A stretch of 36,062 bases of DNA from Burkholderiales bacterium (GCA_021300475.1 JAJTDO010000025.1:26750-62811), one strand, 5' to 3'; positions 16,331 through 25,070 are shown, numbered from the stretch's first letter. Made by a program: numbers and translations. Notes: generated by a model not told the origin, from the letters alone.

Positions 16331-17221
16331 TTAACGCTGCGTCTGGCTCAACAGGTGCTGCTCAAACACAGTGGCAATGGGAGAAAGCTGCTTCCCCTTC
16401 TGATGCACAATTTGCCAGTTTGACTCAATCGGGAAGTTTTCCACAGGCAATATTGCCACTGCGCTTGTGGCCAAATGTGGGCGCAAGGTGTGCTCAGACA
16501 GCACCGCAATGCCCAAGCCGCCAGCCACAGCCTCTTTAATCGCCTCATTGCTGCCAAGTTCCAAACGCAAATTCGGGTTGAACCCGTACAGTTTAAAGTG
16601 AGCATCAACCGCCATGCGGGTGCCTGAACCGCGCTCCCTCAAAATAAAGCGCTCGTTGTTAAGCTCTTTTAAAGTAATTTTTTTGCGATCTACCAGAAGA
16701 TGCTGTGCATTTGCGATAACAACCAAAGGGTTTGGCAAAAAAGCCCTGCAGTGCAGATCCATGTCGTGTGGGGGCTTGGTCATGATGTACAAATCGTCCA
16801 TGTTGTTTCGCAAGCGGCTGACCACCCCATCCCGATTCAATATTTCCAGAGAAATATCAATGTCCGGGTAACGTTTGCAGAAGTCGCCCAACAGGCGGGG
16901 AATAAAATATTTTGCGGTGCTGACGACTGCAACATTGAGCTTGCCCCTGGTCAGGCCTTTGATGCCATCCACGGCTTGAATGAAAGATTCCCATTCCCCT
17001 GAAATGGCCCTTGCTGTTCTGGCCAATTCCTGACCCGCCTGTGTCAGGTGCACCCGCTTTGAAATAACTTCATACAAGGGCACACCGACAGCCTCCGTGA
17101 TGTCTTTCAATTGCATGGAGGCGGTGGGTTGCGTGACATGGTTTGCTTTTGCCGCACCACCGACACTGCCTGTTTCAGCCAGTGCCAAAAAAAGCTGAAG
17201 TTGTCTAAAAGTAATGTTCAT
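16331..17221 (-). CDS. LysR-family transcription regulator
   Basis: A 296-aa protein with an N-terminal winged helix (FRQLQLFLALAETGSVGGAAK, then QPTASMQLKDI) and a substrate-binding effector domain. The sequence style is close to CbbR/CmpR regulators, which control carbon fixation or bicarbonate uptake. It is divergent from the SbtA-like permease gene, with 98 bp between the starts, so it very probably controls that gene and itself. A CTAT-GT-ATAG element near 17232-17241 is a possible operator half, but the boxes cannot be fixed by eye. Confidence 0.9.
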   Translation of the reverse strand: MNITFRQLQLFLALAETGSVGGAAKANHVTQPTASMQLKDITEAVGVPLYEVISKRVHLTQAGQELARTARAISGEWESFIQAVDGIKGLTRGKLNVAVVSTAKYFIPRLLGDFCKRYPDIDISLEILNRDGVVSRLRNNMDDLYIMTKPPHDMDLHCRAFLPNPLVVIANAQHLLVDRKKITLKELNNERFILRERGSGTRMAVDAHFKLYGFNPNLRLELGSNEAIKEAVAGGLGIAVLSEHTLRPHLATSAVAILPVENFPIESNWQIVHQKGKQLSPIATVFEQHLLSQTQR

Positions 17222-17279
17222 AGGTTTTTATCTATGTATAGTGCTTCAAAAATCAATTTTACACGAAGTGTTTACGTCC

Positions 17280-17309
17280 TTAACATACGCGGTCTTCATA
17301 AACTATAAG
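17280..17309 (+). promoter_or_regulatory. Promoter of the SbtA-like gene with a very short leader
   Basis: TTAACA (17280-17285) and TATAAG (17304-17309) are separated by 18 bp and resemble sigma70 -35 and -10 elements. The expected start is near 17316, about 4 nt before the ATG at 17320. No Shine-Dalgarno site is seen, so the mRNA is predicted to be leaderless or nearly so. Confidence 0.5.
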
Positions 17310-17319
17310 TACCAAAGCA

Positions 17320-18342
17320 ATGCAAAACTTACTTGACCCAGCCATTCTGTTTTTTGTATTTGGTATTTTTGCAGGGCTCATGAAATCCGATCTTGAAGTG
17401 CCACCGGCCATTGCAAAATTCATTTCCATGTATTTGCTGATGGCCATTGGTTTGAAGGGTGGTTTTGCCCTGGCCGATGCTGGTTTTACCTCGCAGTTGG
17501 CTGCCAGTTTGTTTGCGGCTGTTACCATGGCCATTGTCGTACCGGCCTTGGGCTACCAGTTTCTTAAAAAGCGGATGTCGAAATTCGATGCAGCAGCCAT
17601 TGCAGCATCCTACGGTTCTGTCAGCGCTGTTACCTTTGTAACAGCAACCCAGTTTCTTGAAAATCATCAACTGCCGTTTGGCGGACACATGATGGTTGCG
17701 ATGGTGGTTATGGAATCTCCCGCCATTCTGATGGCGGTGTTGTTGGCCAACAGTTTGCGTCACGAGGCTGTGTCGTCTTCGTCTGTGCGGATTGTTGGAG
17801 GCGTGGGTGCGGCGCAGGCGGTGTTGGCACCGCCCACTGCTGTAATGTCCATTCCCGTGAAAAAAATTCTCCACGAGTCTTTCACCAACGGTTCGCACCT
17901 GCTGCTGTTGGGCTCGTTGCTGATCGGCTTTCTCAGCGCGGAGGCTGGGCAGGCGGTAATGCGACCTTTCGCAGTAGACCTGTTTAAAGGCTTGCTGGCT
18001 TTCTTTCTGCTGGACATGGGTTTGTTGGTTGCGAAAAACGCTGGGGGTTTGCGTAACATGCCGCCTGTCTTGTGGGTCTATGCGCTCGGCGGTCCTGTGT
18101 TGCATGCAAGCCTGGCGCTGTTGTTGGCCACAGTCTTGGGCATGGCGGTGGCAGACGCTGTTCTCCTCATGGTTCTGTCTGCCAGTGCATCCTATATTGT
18201 GGTGCCGGCCGTGTTGCGCTATGCAATACCAGAGGCTCAACCCTCTTTGTACTGCGGTTTGTCTTTGGGCATTACGTTTCCGTTCAATATGCTGTTGGGT
18301 ATTCCGGTGTACACGTTTGTTGCGCAGCGGTTTTTAGGGTGA
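17320..18342 (+). CDS. SbtA-like sodium-dependent bicarbonate permease
   Basis: A 340-aa protein with about ten membrane helices in two repeats. The opening (LDPAILFFVFGIFAGLMKSDLEVPPAIAKFISMYLLMAIGLKGG) is characteristic of the SbtA/DUF897 family; GLKGG in helix 2 and the SASASYIVVPAVLRYAIPEA-type segment near the C-terminus are conserved. Family members take up bicarbonate with sodium in cyanobacteria and are also found in proteobacteria. The neighbouring CbbR/CmpR-like regulator fits inorganic-carbon control. No carboxysome or RuBisCO gene and no PII-like SbtB is in the window, so here it may feed carboxylases in a heterotroph. Confidence 0.85.
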   Translation: MQNLLDPAILFFVFGIFAGLMKSDLEVPPAIAKFISMYLLMAIGLKGGFALADAGFTSQLAASLFAAVTMAIVVPALGYQFLKKRMSKFDAAAIAASYGSVSAVTFVTATQFLENHQLPFGGHMMVAMVVMESPAILMAVLLANSLRHEAVSSSSVRIVGGVGAAQAVLAPPTAVMSIPVKKILHESFTNGSHLLLLGSLLIGFLSAEAGQAVMRPFAVDLFKGLLAFFLLDMGLLVAKNAGGLRNMPPVLWVYALGGPVLHASLALLLATVLGMAVADAVLLMVLSASASYIVVPAVLRYAIPEAQPSLYCGLSLGITFPFNMLLGIPVYTFVAQRFLG

Positions 18343-18373
18343 AGCTGTTATTTTAAAGTGTTAAACTAGGCAA

Positions 18374-20164
18374 ATGAAAAATTTACAATTCATTTTGGGT
18401 TTACAAAATTCAACTCGTTCACGTCTTTGGTTGGTATACCTTGCGGCGGTATCGCTGATTGTTTTGCTCATCGTTTCCTTGGCGGCGTTTTCCATTGATC
18501 AGGAAAAACGGCGCTACCGGGAACGAGCCTCCATTGCGACACAAAATATTGCAGGGTTGTTGGACAGACACATGTCTGATGTCTTTGAAAAAATTGATAT
18601 CAGCTTGCAGGCGGGGGCATTTTTTTACACCAACCAGGCAGCCTCCGGTCGTCTGGATCCAAAAAAAATCAATGCTTACCTGGCAAATCAAACCCTGCTC
18701 CTTCCGGAACTAGACAGTTTGCGAATAATGGACAAAGAGGGTTTTGTTCGCTTTGGTATCAAAGAAAACAGAACAGATTTGGTAAATCTGAGCGACCGCG
18801 AGTATTTTATTCAAGCGCGCGATTCTTCAGACCAAAAGGTGGTGATCGCCGGCCCTATCTTTGCAAAAATTGCCCAAAAATGGGTCATCGTGTTTGCCAG
18901 AAGAATCAACGCGCCGGACGGTTCTTTCGCTGGCGTTATTTATGCCAACCTTCCCACCGTGAGTTTCCAAACTGTCTTTTCTTCAGTGGCCTTGGGCAAG
19001 TACGGCGCAGCCACTGTTCGCACCACAGACTTGGCCTTGGTGCACCGCGTACCAGACACAAAAAATGCAGTGGGCAGCAAAGGCGTTTCGAAACAATTGG
19101 CACAAGCCGTTGAATTGAAACCCGAGGGTGGCACCTATCTGGCCCCCACTGCGTTGGATGGCATTGAACGCACCAATGCCTATCGCCGTTTAAAAAATTA
19201 TCCTTTTTATGTGTTGGTGGGTTTGGCGACTGATGACTACTTGGGTGGCTGGGTAGAAAGCACCGTCATTGTCTCCGGCTTGGCAGGGCTTGCGATTCTA
19301 ATTACCTTGTTGGCGGCCATCCTTATTTTCCGGGCTCATCGACGCTTGCGTGAAGATTTGGCCGAGCGTACCCGCATCTCCAATGAATTGGCGCTTTCTC
19401 TGACCCAGCGGTCTGAATTGAACGCGCAACTTGAGGTGCGTATGAGGCAGGCCGAAGCGGCCAATGTGGCTAAAAATGCATTCCTTGCCAATATGTCCCA
19501 TGAAATGATGACTCCTTTGCACCAGATTGCCGGCGTGGCTGGTTTGGTGAAGCGTGGTCCCCTCACAGAACGCCAAAGCGATTGGATGCGCAAGCTTGAG
19601 ACTGCCAGTCTGCGCATGGCTGAAATCGTGGAAACTGTGCTTGAGCTGACAAAAATGGAGGCTGACCAACTCACCCTTGAAGAAACGCCTGTGCATTTGA
19701 GAGCATGGCTGGAGACGTTTTGTCTGCCATATGAACAGAAGGCGGCTGAAAAATCGGTGACGCTGCTTACAGACTTTTCAGCGCTGCCAGACCTGACGCT
19801 GATGGCCGATGTAAAGCAGATTCGGGTGGCCTTGCGCAACTACATCAACAATGCGGTGAAATTTACAGAACGAGGCGAAATTACAGTTCGGGTCGGCTTG
19901 CTTGAGCAAGACGATTTCACCGCCACGCTGAAATTTGAAGTGCAAGACACCGGTGTCGGTATTGAACCAGAGGCACTGGCACGCTTGTTCAGTATTTTTG
20001 AACAAGCGGACAACTCTTCCACACGCCCGCACGACGGCTTGGGCTTGGGTCTCGCCATTGTGCGCAAGTTGGCCCAATTGATGGGCGGTCAGGCGGGTTG
20101 CGATAGCCGCGTGGGGCAGGGCAGTTGTTTCTGGTTTACAGTCAGACTTAAAAAAGCGGTCTGA
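18374..20164 (+). CDS. Membrane sensor histidine kinase with extracytoplasmic Cache-type domain
   Basis: A 596-aa protein. A membrane helix (about 18-42) is followed by a periplasmic domain of about 240 residues with Cache-like features (LSDREYFIQARDSS, then VVIAGPIFAKIAQKWVIVFARRI), a second helix (about 292-320), a coiled linker, and a HisKA/HATPase core. The phosphoacceptor is His376 in SHEMMTPLH; most kinases have SHEMRTPL, so Arg is replaced by Met. The N-box NYINNAVKFTERG, G1 QDTGVGIEPE and G2 GLGLGLAIVRKL are intact. No receiver domain is fused and no response regulator is adjacent, so the partner is elsewhere. It starts 32 nt after the SbtA-like gene and may share its transcript. Confidence 0.9.
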   Translation: MKNLQFILGLQNSTRSRLWLVYLAAVSLIVLLIVSLAAFSIDQEKRRYRERASIATQNIAGLLDRHMSDVFEKIDISLQAGAFFYTNQAASGRLDPKKINAYLANQTLLLPELDSLRIMDKEGFVRFGIKENRTDLVNLSDREYFIQARDSSDQKVVIAGPIFAKIAQKWVIVFARRINAPDGSFAGVIYANLPTVSFQTVFSSVALGKYGAATVRTTDLALVHRVPDTKNAVGSKGVSKQLAQAVELKPEGGTYLAPTALDGIERTNAYRRLKNYPFYVLVGLATDDYLGGWVESTVIVSGLAGLAILITLLAAILIFRAHRRLREDLAERTRISNELALSLTQRSELNAQLEVRMRQAEAANVAKNAFLANMSHEMMTPLHQIAGVAGLVKRGPLTERQSDWMRKLETASLRMAEIVETVLELTKMEADQLTLEETPVHLRAWLETFCLPYEQKAAEKSVTLLTDFSALPDLTLMADVKQIRVALRNYINNAVKFTERGEITVRVGLLEQDDFTATLKFEVQDTGVGIEPEALARLFSIFEQADNSSTRPHDGLGLGLAIVRKLAQLMGGQAGCDSRVGQGSCFWFTVRLKKAV

Positions 20165-20171
20165 TATTTTC

Positions 20172-21746
20172 CTAGGCGCCAGCGTTACCTGCCTCCAGGC
20201 GCAGTATGTGACCCCAAAAATTTGACTGTGCCGTGGCTCTGTCTTGCATTTGGGCTAAGCGTTCGGTGTCTTCATCGGGGTCTAGTTGTAGGGAGATGCT
20301 GGGCCCTTTTACTTGAAGCCTTCCGGGGTCGGCACCCACAATCATGTTTAACGGGCCACATTGCCAACTGCCGTTGGCCTCAGCCGTACCGATCGCCTGG
20401 GTTAGCAGCACCGGTTGTGTAAACAAGGCAGGGCTGTTTACGTAGTAATGCAGTTCATGAGGCCAATTATGCCCTTGCTTGTTGGCCTTGTTTTGAGTGA
20501 CCCAAATGTGCAGTGTGTCAGGTGCATTCAGTTCAAGTGCACTGCCACCAGCGGCGCGGGTGTTTGCAACCAATGTGTTGCAGGCAAGCAGCGTACGCAT
20601 GTCATCCAGTAACAGTTCGCCTTTTTCATAAAACTCTACCAGGCTGTCTGGCATCTGTTGCAGTTCTTCGTTTTTCATCAAAAAACTCAACAGGCGTTGT
20701 TGCAGCGGAATGCTGCTCAGGCTTGTCTGCAACAACGACAGCAGTTTGTCTGCCTGCGCGGCTTGTCTTGGAAACGCCGTTTGAAAACGCATGGCGCTTA
20801 ACCACGATTCAGCCCGAGACATCACTGCGGAGTTGCCAGCGTAAAAACTGGTGTGTGCCCGACCTGTCGCTTTTGGCAACAAGGTAATTTGAATGGGTTG
20901 GTGGTCGGAAAATGCCCTTGGGTGGTCAATTAGATGCAGTAGCTCAAGGGTCGGATGCGTCATCAGGTTGTGAACCAACCCTCGTTGCGCCAAAAGCGGT
21001 TCAGGTTGTTCAGGGGCCGTGAAATGGTCTTCAAAACCGTCGTCTCGTCTGGGCCACGTCAGCACGGTCGGCGAACCTTGCGCGGCGTGGTCGGTGTATT
21101 TGCGCAGGCCTTGGTCCCAGCCAAAATGAAAGGTTGGAAAGGTCTCCGGGCGCTTTCCCGGAATCCATTGTGGCATTTGAATGTGAAATGCGCCGCCATC
21201 AAGCCAGTCTTCAGTACTGAACCACAAGTTCCCATCCTGAAAACAAGCGGCCCAGGCACGCATGTCTTTTGGCGAGCCGGGAAATACGTTTCTACCCTTG
21301 CCACTTTCTTGAAAATCATTTCCAAATAAAGACTTCAGAAGCTTTTTTGCATCAACTGCATTTACAAAAGGCAAGTGTTCCGGAATGCCGGCTTGCTGTA
21401 AGTGCCCACGCAGTTGTTGGGCTTCCGTCTTGGTGTGCACGCTTGCAAAGGGCGCAAGTAGTTTTAGCAATGTCATGGGTGCCGCAGACTCGACCAAGTA
21501 ACCCGATCGTTGCTCAAGGTCTTGAAACAACCAACGACCCATGCCTGTTTTGTCCGGAATGACCCGAACCCGTGCCGGCGCCTGAAAATTGTTGGTCGTC
21601 AGCCAATTGTTGAGTTGTCGCAGGGCTTTGTAAGGGGGGGTAGCGGTTTCAGATGAGCGCGACTCTGTACTTTCGCTTTGTGCCTTGATTGGCTGCAACG
21701 TACGCCGAACAGCCAAGGGCTGCGTATATGAAAAAACCTTGGGCAC
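20172..21746 (-). CDS. Unknown 524-aa protein
   Basis: I do not recognise a family. There is no signal peptide and no membrane helix. The first 35 residues are low complexity and rich in Ser, Thr and Glu. The middle holds many aromatic residues and short strand-like runs (FHIQMPQWIPGKRPETFPTFHFGWDQG), and the C-terminus ends LRLEAGNAGA. The codon pattern matches its neighbours, so it is a real gene. It is convergent with the histidine kinase (7-bp gap) and divergent from the iron operon. The 188-bp upstream region contains the Fur-box promoter pointing the other way. It could be a cytosolic enzyme or scaffold; nothing more can be said. Confidence 0.75.
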   Translation of the reverse strand: MPKVFSYTQPLAVRRTLQPIKAQSESTESRSSETATPPYKALRQLNNWLTTNNFQAPARVRVIPDKTGMGRWLFQDLEQRSGYLVESAAPMTLLKLLAPFASVHTKTEAQQLRGHLQQAGIPEHLPFVNAVDAKKLLKSLFGNDFQESGKGRNVFPGSPKDMRAWAACFQDGNLWFSTEDWLDGGAFHIQMPQWIPGKRPETFPTFHFGWDQGLRKYTDHAAQGSPTVLTWPRRDDGFEDHFTAPEQPEPLLAQRGLVHNLMTHPTLELLHLIDHPRAFSDHQPIQITLLPKATGRAHTSFYAGNSAVMSRAESWLSAMRFQTAFPRQAAQADKLLSLLQTSLSSIPLQQRLLSFLMKNEELQQMPDSLVEFYEKGELLLDDMRTLLACNTLVANTRAAGGSALELNAPDTLHIWVTQNKANKQGHNWPHELHYYVNSPALFTQPVLLTQAIGTAEANGSWQCGPLNMIVGADPGRLQVKGPSISLQLDPDEDTERLAQMQDRATAQSNFWGHILRLEAGNAGA

Positions 21747-21867
21747 GGGTTACCCCAAAAAAGTCGCTAAGACTTGTGAGTAACCGTTAGACGAAATGAG
21801 TTCCAGTCAATGGTGGAGGGCGAGCGTTTAAGACTTTGACTTTCGATTAAGAATAAAAAAACTCAAT

Positions 21868-21896
21868 TTGTAATGAGAATCATTATCATTTACACT
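21868..21896 (+). promoter_or_regulatory. Fur-repressed promoter of the iron operon
   Basis: A -35 (TTGTAA, 21868-21873) and -10 (TACACT, 21891-21896) are separated by 17 bp. TGTAATGAGAATCATTATC (21869-21887) overlaps the spacer and matches 16 of 19 bases of the known Fur consensus. Iron-loaded Fur bound here would block RNA polymerase, so the operon is expected to be made when iron is scarce. Confidence 0.85.
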
Positions 21897-21934
21897 GTTA
21901 TTTCTGAAACTAAAAAACGCCCAAGGGTCTCTCT

Positions 21935-22273
21935 ATGGAAACTTCATTGCGAAAGCTCATCACGTTCTCTGTGATGTCTTTGTTGCTCAGTCAGCCAGTG
22001 TTTGCTGCAGATCAGGAAATCGCCTTGTTCATTCACGCGCATCAATTTCAACCCTCCGAGCTCAAGGTGCCTGCCCATCAACGCATCAGGCTGGCTGTAA
22101 AAAATCTGGATGACACGCCAGAGGAGTTTGAAAGCCACGCATTAAATCGAGAGAAGTTGATTCCGGCGGGTGGCTCGGCTGTTATTTACATCGGACCGTT
22201 AAAGCCGGGGCGATATGACTTTTTTGGTGAGTTCAATCCGTCGAGCGCCAAAGGCGTGGTCATTGTTGAATAA
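21935..22273 (+). CDS. Periplasmic cupredoxin-like protein of EfeO/FtrB type
   Basis: A 112-aa protein with a signal peptide (likely cut after PVFA) and a single cupredoxin-fold domain. The core has FQPSELKVPAHQRIRLAVKN, EEFESHALNREKLIPAG and GRYDFFGEF, matching the N-terminal domain of EfeO and stand-alone FtrB. There is no cysteine in the mature part, so it lacks a type 1 copper site; family members use Glu/His residues (here EFESH and REK) for iron or copper. The peptidase-like C-terminal domain of full EfeO is missing. AAGGG lies 7 nt before the ATG. FTR1 follows after 12 nt. Confidence 0.88.
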   Translation: METSLRKLITFSVMSLLLSQPVFAADQEIALFIHAHQFQPSELKVPAHQRIRLAVKNLDDTPEEFESHALNREKLIPAGGSAVIYIGPLKPGRYDFFGEFNPSSAKGVVIVE

Positions 22274-22285
22274 AGGAGTGCGAGC

Positions 22286-23125
22286 GTGTTTGGAACCGGA
22301 CTTATTGTTTTTAGGGAAACGCTTGAAGCGGCGCTTTTTGTGGGCATCATTGCAGCGGCAACGAACGGTGTATTCAATAGAACCCGTTGGCTTTCATTTG
22401 GCATTCTTGCAGGTGCGTTTGGCTCTGCTTTACTGGCTTTGACTATGCGTGAGCTCAGTGTCTGGGCAGATGGCATTGGTCAGGATTTCGTTTCAACTTT
22501 GGTGTTGAGCCTCGCGCTTTGCATGCTGGCATGGCACTGTATCTGGGTCTCCACCCACTCTCAGGCCTTGGCAGGGGATGCGAAATGCCTCGGAGCCTCA
22601 ATGGTGCGGGGGCAAAAAACCTTGGGGGCACTTGCCGTGGCGGTTGCATTGTCGGTATTGCGCGAGGGCGCTGAGACGGTTCTCTTTGTCGCGGGTTTAA
22701 TGGCGCACTCAGAGTCGTCTCCCGGGGCGCTCGCATTCAGTATCACCTCAGGGTTGGCGGTTGGCATGCTGGTCGGTTGGCTGCTTTATCGGGGGCTTGG
22801 AAAAATACAACCGCGACGCCTTTTTCTTGTCACCAACGGTTTAATCCTTCTGCTGGCGGGCAGTTTGGCAAGTCAGCTTGCCAAAACGCTGAGTCAGGCT
22901 GGTTGGGTCTCCACTCTTGATGAGCGTGCCTGGGACATCTCTTCGCTGATGCCTGACGACACCCTACTTGGCATGGCGTTGCATGGTGTCATGGGTTATG
23001 AAGCCAGCCCCAGCCAACTGCAGTTGCTTTTTTATCTCTCTGCAATATTGCTGATTTCGGTTTCCGCAAAGCTTGTGAGTTTCAACATTTCACAGTGCAG
23101 GCACTTAAGGTCCACAGTCGCCTGA
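22286..23125 (+). CDS. FTR1-family high-affinity iron permease
   Basis: A 279-aa inner-membrane protein with seven or so helices. It has both REXXE iron-transport motifs: RETLE near the N-terminus (FRETLEAALF) and REGAE in the middle (VLREGAETVLF). These bind and move ferric iron during permeation. It starts at the GTG at 22286, with GGAG 7 nt upstream. It would work with the cupredoxin before it and the peroxidase after it, as EfeU works with EfeO and EfeB. FtrC is an equally good name. Fur control is inherited from the operon promoter. Confidence 0.92.
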   Translation: MFGTGLIVFRETLEAALFVGIIAAATNGVFNRTRWLSFGILAGAFGSALLALTMRELSVWADGIGQDFVSTLVLSLALCMLAWHCIWVSTHSQALAGDAKCLGASMVRGQKTLGALAVAVALSVLREGAETVLFVAGLMAHSESSPGALAFSITSGLAVGMLVGWLLYRGLGKIQPRRLFLVTNGLILLLAGSLASQLAKTLSQAGWVSTLDERAWDISSLMPDDTLLGMALHGVMGYEASPSQLQLLFYLSAILLISVSAKLVSFNISQCRHLRSTVA

Positions 23126-23142
23126 TATCAAAAGGATTTTCC

Positions 23143-23886
23143 ATGATTTTTAAAAAAATGGCCATGCTGGTCGTGGCCCCGCTTTGTCTTTTTAATGCGA
23201 ACTCAAGTCTGGCCGGCCCCGAGGACTACATCAGACTCCCCGTTGTGGAATACGGTGAGCGTGAGATCGACTTTAAATCTGGTGTGCAGCGTAACCGCGA
23301 TGGCAGCAGTCAAGCGGCAACCTCGATTGGTTACGGCTTTACCCCCAGTGCGCAGTGGTTCACAGAAGTGTATGCAAAATACGCAAGGCAACCGGAAGAG
23401 GGGCAGCGTTTTGATGCTTATGAATGGGAAAACAGATTTCAGCTGACACAAACCGGTCGGTACCCTGTGGATCTTGGTTTCTTGCTTGAAATTGAGCGCC
23501 CCAAGGACAGAACAGAAGGCTATGAAGTGACCTATGGGCCCATGTTGCAGTCTGAGTGGGGAAAGTTTCAAGGCAATGCAAACCTCTTCATACAAAAGCA
23601 TGTTCGCGCAACCGAGGCTTTCGACACCGAACTTCGCTATCAACTGCAACTTAAATACCGCCACGCAGAAAAGCTGGAGTGGGGTGTTCAGGCGTTTGGA
23701 AATACGGGGCAGTGGAATCATTGGAGCGCGAGATCCGCGCAGGAATTCAAGATCGGTCCTGCATTGTTTGGAAAAATAAAATTGGGGGGCAAAGAGGCGA
23801 TTAAATGGAATGCAGCGCTACTCACGGGCACCACACAGGCAACACCGAGCAACACATTCAGATTACAAGCGGAGTATGAGTTTTAA
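23143..23886 (+). CDS. Probable outer-membrane beta-barrel in the iron operon
   Basis: A 247-aa protein with a signal peptide ending near NSSLAG and a mature part of alternating amphipathic strands (SIGYGFTPSAQWFTEVYAKY, ELRYQLQLKYRH), ending in phenylalanine. This is the usual look of an outer-membrane barrel, perhaps ten to twelve strands. The ATG at 23143 follows AAGGA by 6 nt; an earlier ATG-type start in the FTR1 gene is rejected. Its place between the permease and the peroxidase suggests a role in iron entry or in anchoring the periplasmic partners, but it has no TonB-receptor plug and is far too short for one. The family is unknown to me. Confidence 0.75.
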   Translation: MIFKKMAMLVVAPLCLFNANSSLAGPEDYIRLPVVEYGEREIDFKSGVQRNRDGSSQAATSIGYGFTPSAQWFTEVYAKYARQPEEGQRFDAYEWENRFQLTQTGRYPVDLGFLLEIERPKDRTEGYEVTYGPMLQSEWGKFQGNANLFIQKHVRATEAFDTELRYQLQLKYRHAEKLEWGVQAFGNTGQWNHWSARSAQEFKIGPALFGKIKLGGKEAIKWNAALLTGTTQATPSNTFRLQAEYEF

Positions 23887-23891
23887 ACGTG

Positions 23892-25070
23892 ATGGGCAAA
23901 CAATTTAATCGTCTTTTATTGGCGCTGATTCTAATTTCGCAAATACCCATATTGGACGGATGTACCGAGGCTTCAACAGAGCAGGCTACACTCAGCCCAA
24001 TTGCAAAACTTGGAGCCAAGGCTTTTGTCGACTCCTCTTTGTCAGCCTCTGGTCTTCAATCGTGCGCGTCTTGCCATGCGCCGGAGACCGGACACTCAGC
24101 GCCAAACTCAGCACCTGTTCAACTGGGGGGTACTGATTTGAACATTCAGGGCTTGCGCAATGCACAGACGCTTCGCTACCTTGTTCACAACCCCGCTTTT
24201 CATTTTGATGAATCCGGTAAACCTGTGGGGGGCTTTTTTTGGGATGGTCGAGCCGATAGCTTGTCTGAACAAGCAGCAGGCCCACTGTTGGGCGCGCGGG
24301 AAATGGCGAATCCAGACAAAGCAGCAGTCGTTGCAAAAATAGCCCGTTCAAATTGGGCCAACGAATTCAAACAGGTCTTTGGTTCAAACATTTTTCAAAA
24401 TATTGATCTCGCCTTCGAAAAACTGACATTTGCGTTGCAACAATTCCAATTGGAAGACGCTGCATTCAACAGTTTCACCAGCAAATATGATGCGGTGCTT
24501 AGGGGGCGGGCCACACTCACTGAGCAAGAGGCGCGTGGTCTAAGTGCGTTTAATGACCCAAACAAAGGCAACTGTGCCGCTTGTCACACGTCTTCCAAAG
24601 CACCTGGTGGCGATCACCCTGTGTTCACGGATTTCAGTTATGACAATCTCGGAATTCCCCGGAATACACGCATCTCTGCCAATGAAGATTCCACTTACTT
24701 TGACCTGGGGTTGTGTGCACGCAGTGGGCTGACAGATCGTACTGATCTTTGTGGAGCGTTCAAGGTGCCCACCTTACGTAATGTGGCGATTAAACCCTCT
24801 TTCTTTCACAACGGTAAGTTCACCACCCTAAAAGATGTGATCAGCTTTTATGTCCAACGCGATACCCATCCTGAAAAATGGTATGGACGAAATTCAGATG
24901 GTGCTGTGAAGAAATTCGATGATCTGCCTACCCTGTATCAGGCCAATGTGAATGTCACAGAAGGCCCTTACAACAGGAAACTTAGTGAGGTGCCTGCTTT
25001 AAGCGATTCCGAAATCGACGATGTGATTGCATTTTTAATGACGCTGACCGACGGTTGGATGGGGCGGTGA
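23892..25070 (+). CDS. Di-heme cytochrome c peroxidase/MauG-family protein, possible lipoprotein
   Basis: About 392 aa with two heme c motifs, CASCH (near residue 60) and CAACH (near residue 230). Other family marks are FFWDGRADSLSEQA after the first heme and SFFHNGKFTTLKDVISFYV near the C-terminus. Such proteins reduce peroxide or carry out heme-based oxidation in the periplasm. The N-terminus has a hydrophobic stretch ending LDGC, a possible but imperfect lipobox. The start may be GTG at 23889 or ATG at 23892. As the last gene of the Fur operon it stands where EfeB, a DyP-type heme peroxidase, stands in EfeUOB, which suggests it handles iron redox state for FTR1. Confidence 0.9.
   Translation: MGKQFNRLLLALILISQIPILDGCTEASTEQATLSPIAKLGAKAFVDSSLSASGLQSCASCHAPETGHSAPNSAPVQLGGTDLNIQGLRNAQTLRYLVHNPAFHFDESGKPVGGFFWDGRADSLSEQAAGPLLGAREMANPDKAAVVAKIARSNWANEFKQVFGSNIFQNIDLAFEKLTFALQQFQLEDAAFNSFTSKYDAVLRGRATLTEQEARGLSAFNDPNKGNCAACHTSSKAPGGDHPVFTDFSYDNLGIPRNTRISANEDSTYFDLGLCARSGLTDRTDLCGAFKVPTLRNVAIKPSFFHNGKFTTLKDVISFYVQRDTHPEKWYGRNSDGAVKKFDDLPTLYQANVNVTEGPYNRKLSEVPALSDSEIDDVIAFLMTLTDGWMGR

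Noticed and set aside
17329-18240. 303-aa open frame on the minus strand
   Set aside because: It is antisense to the SbtA-like permease; its His/Gln/Arg-rich composition is what antisense reading of membrane-helix codons gives.
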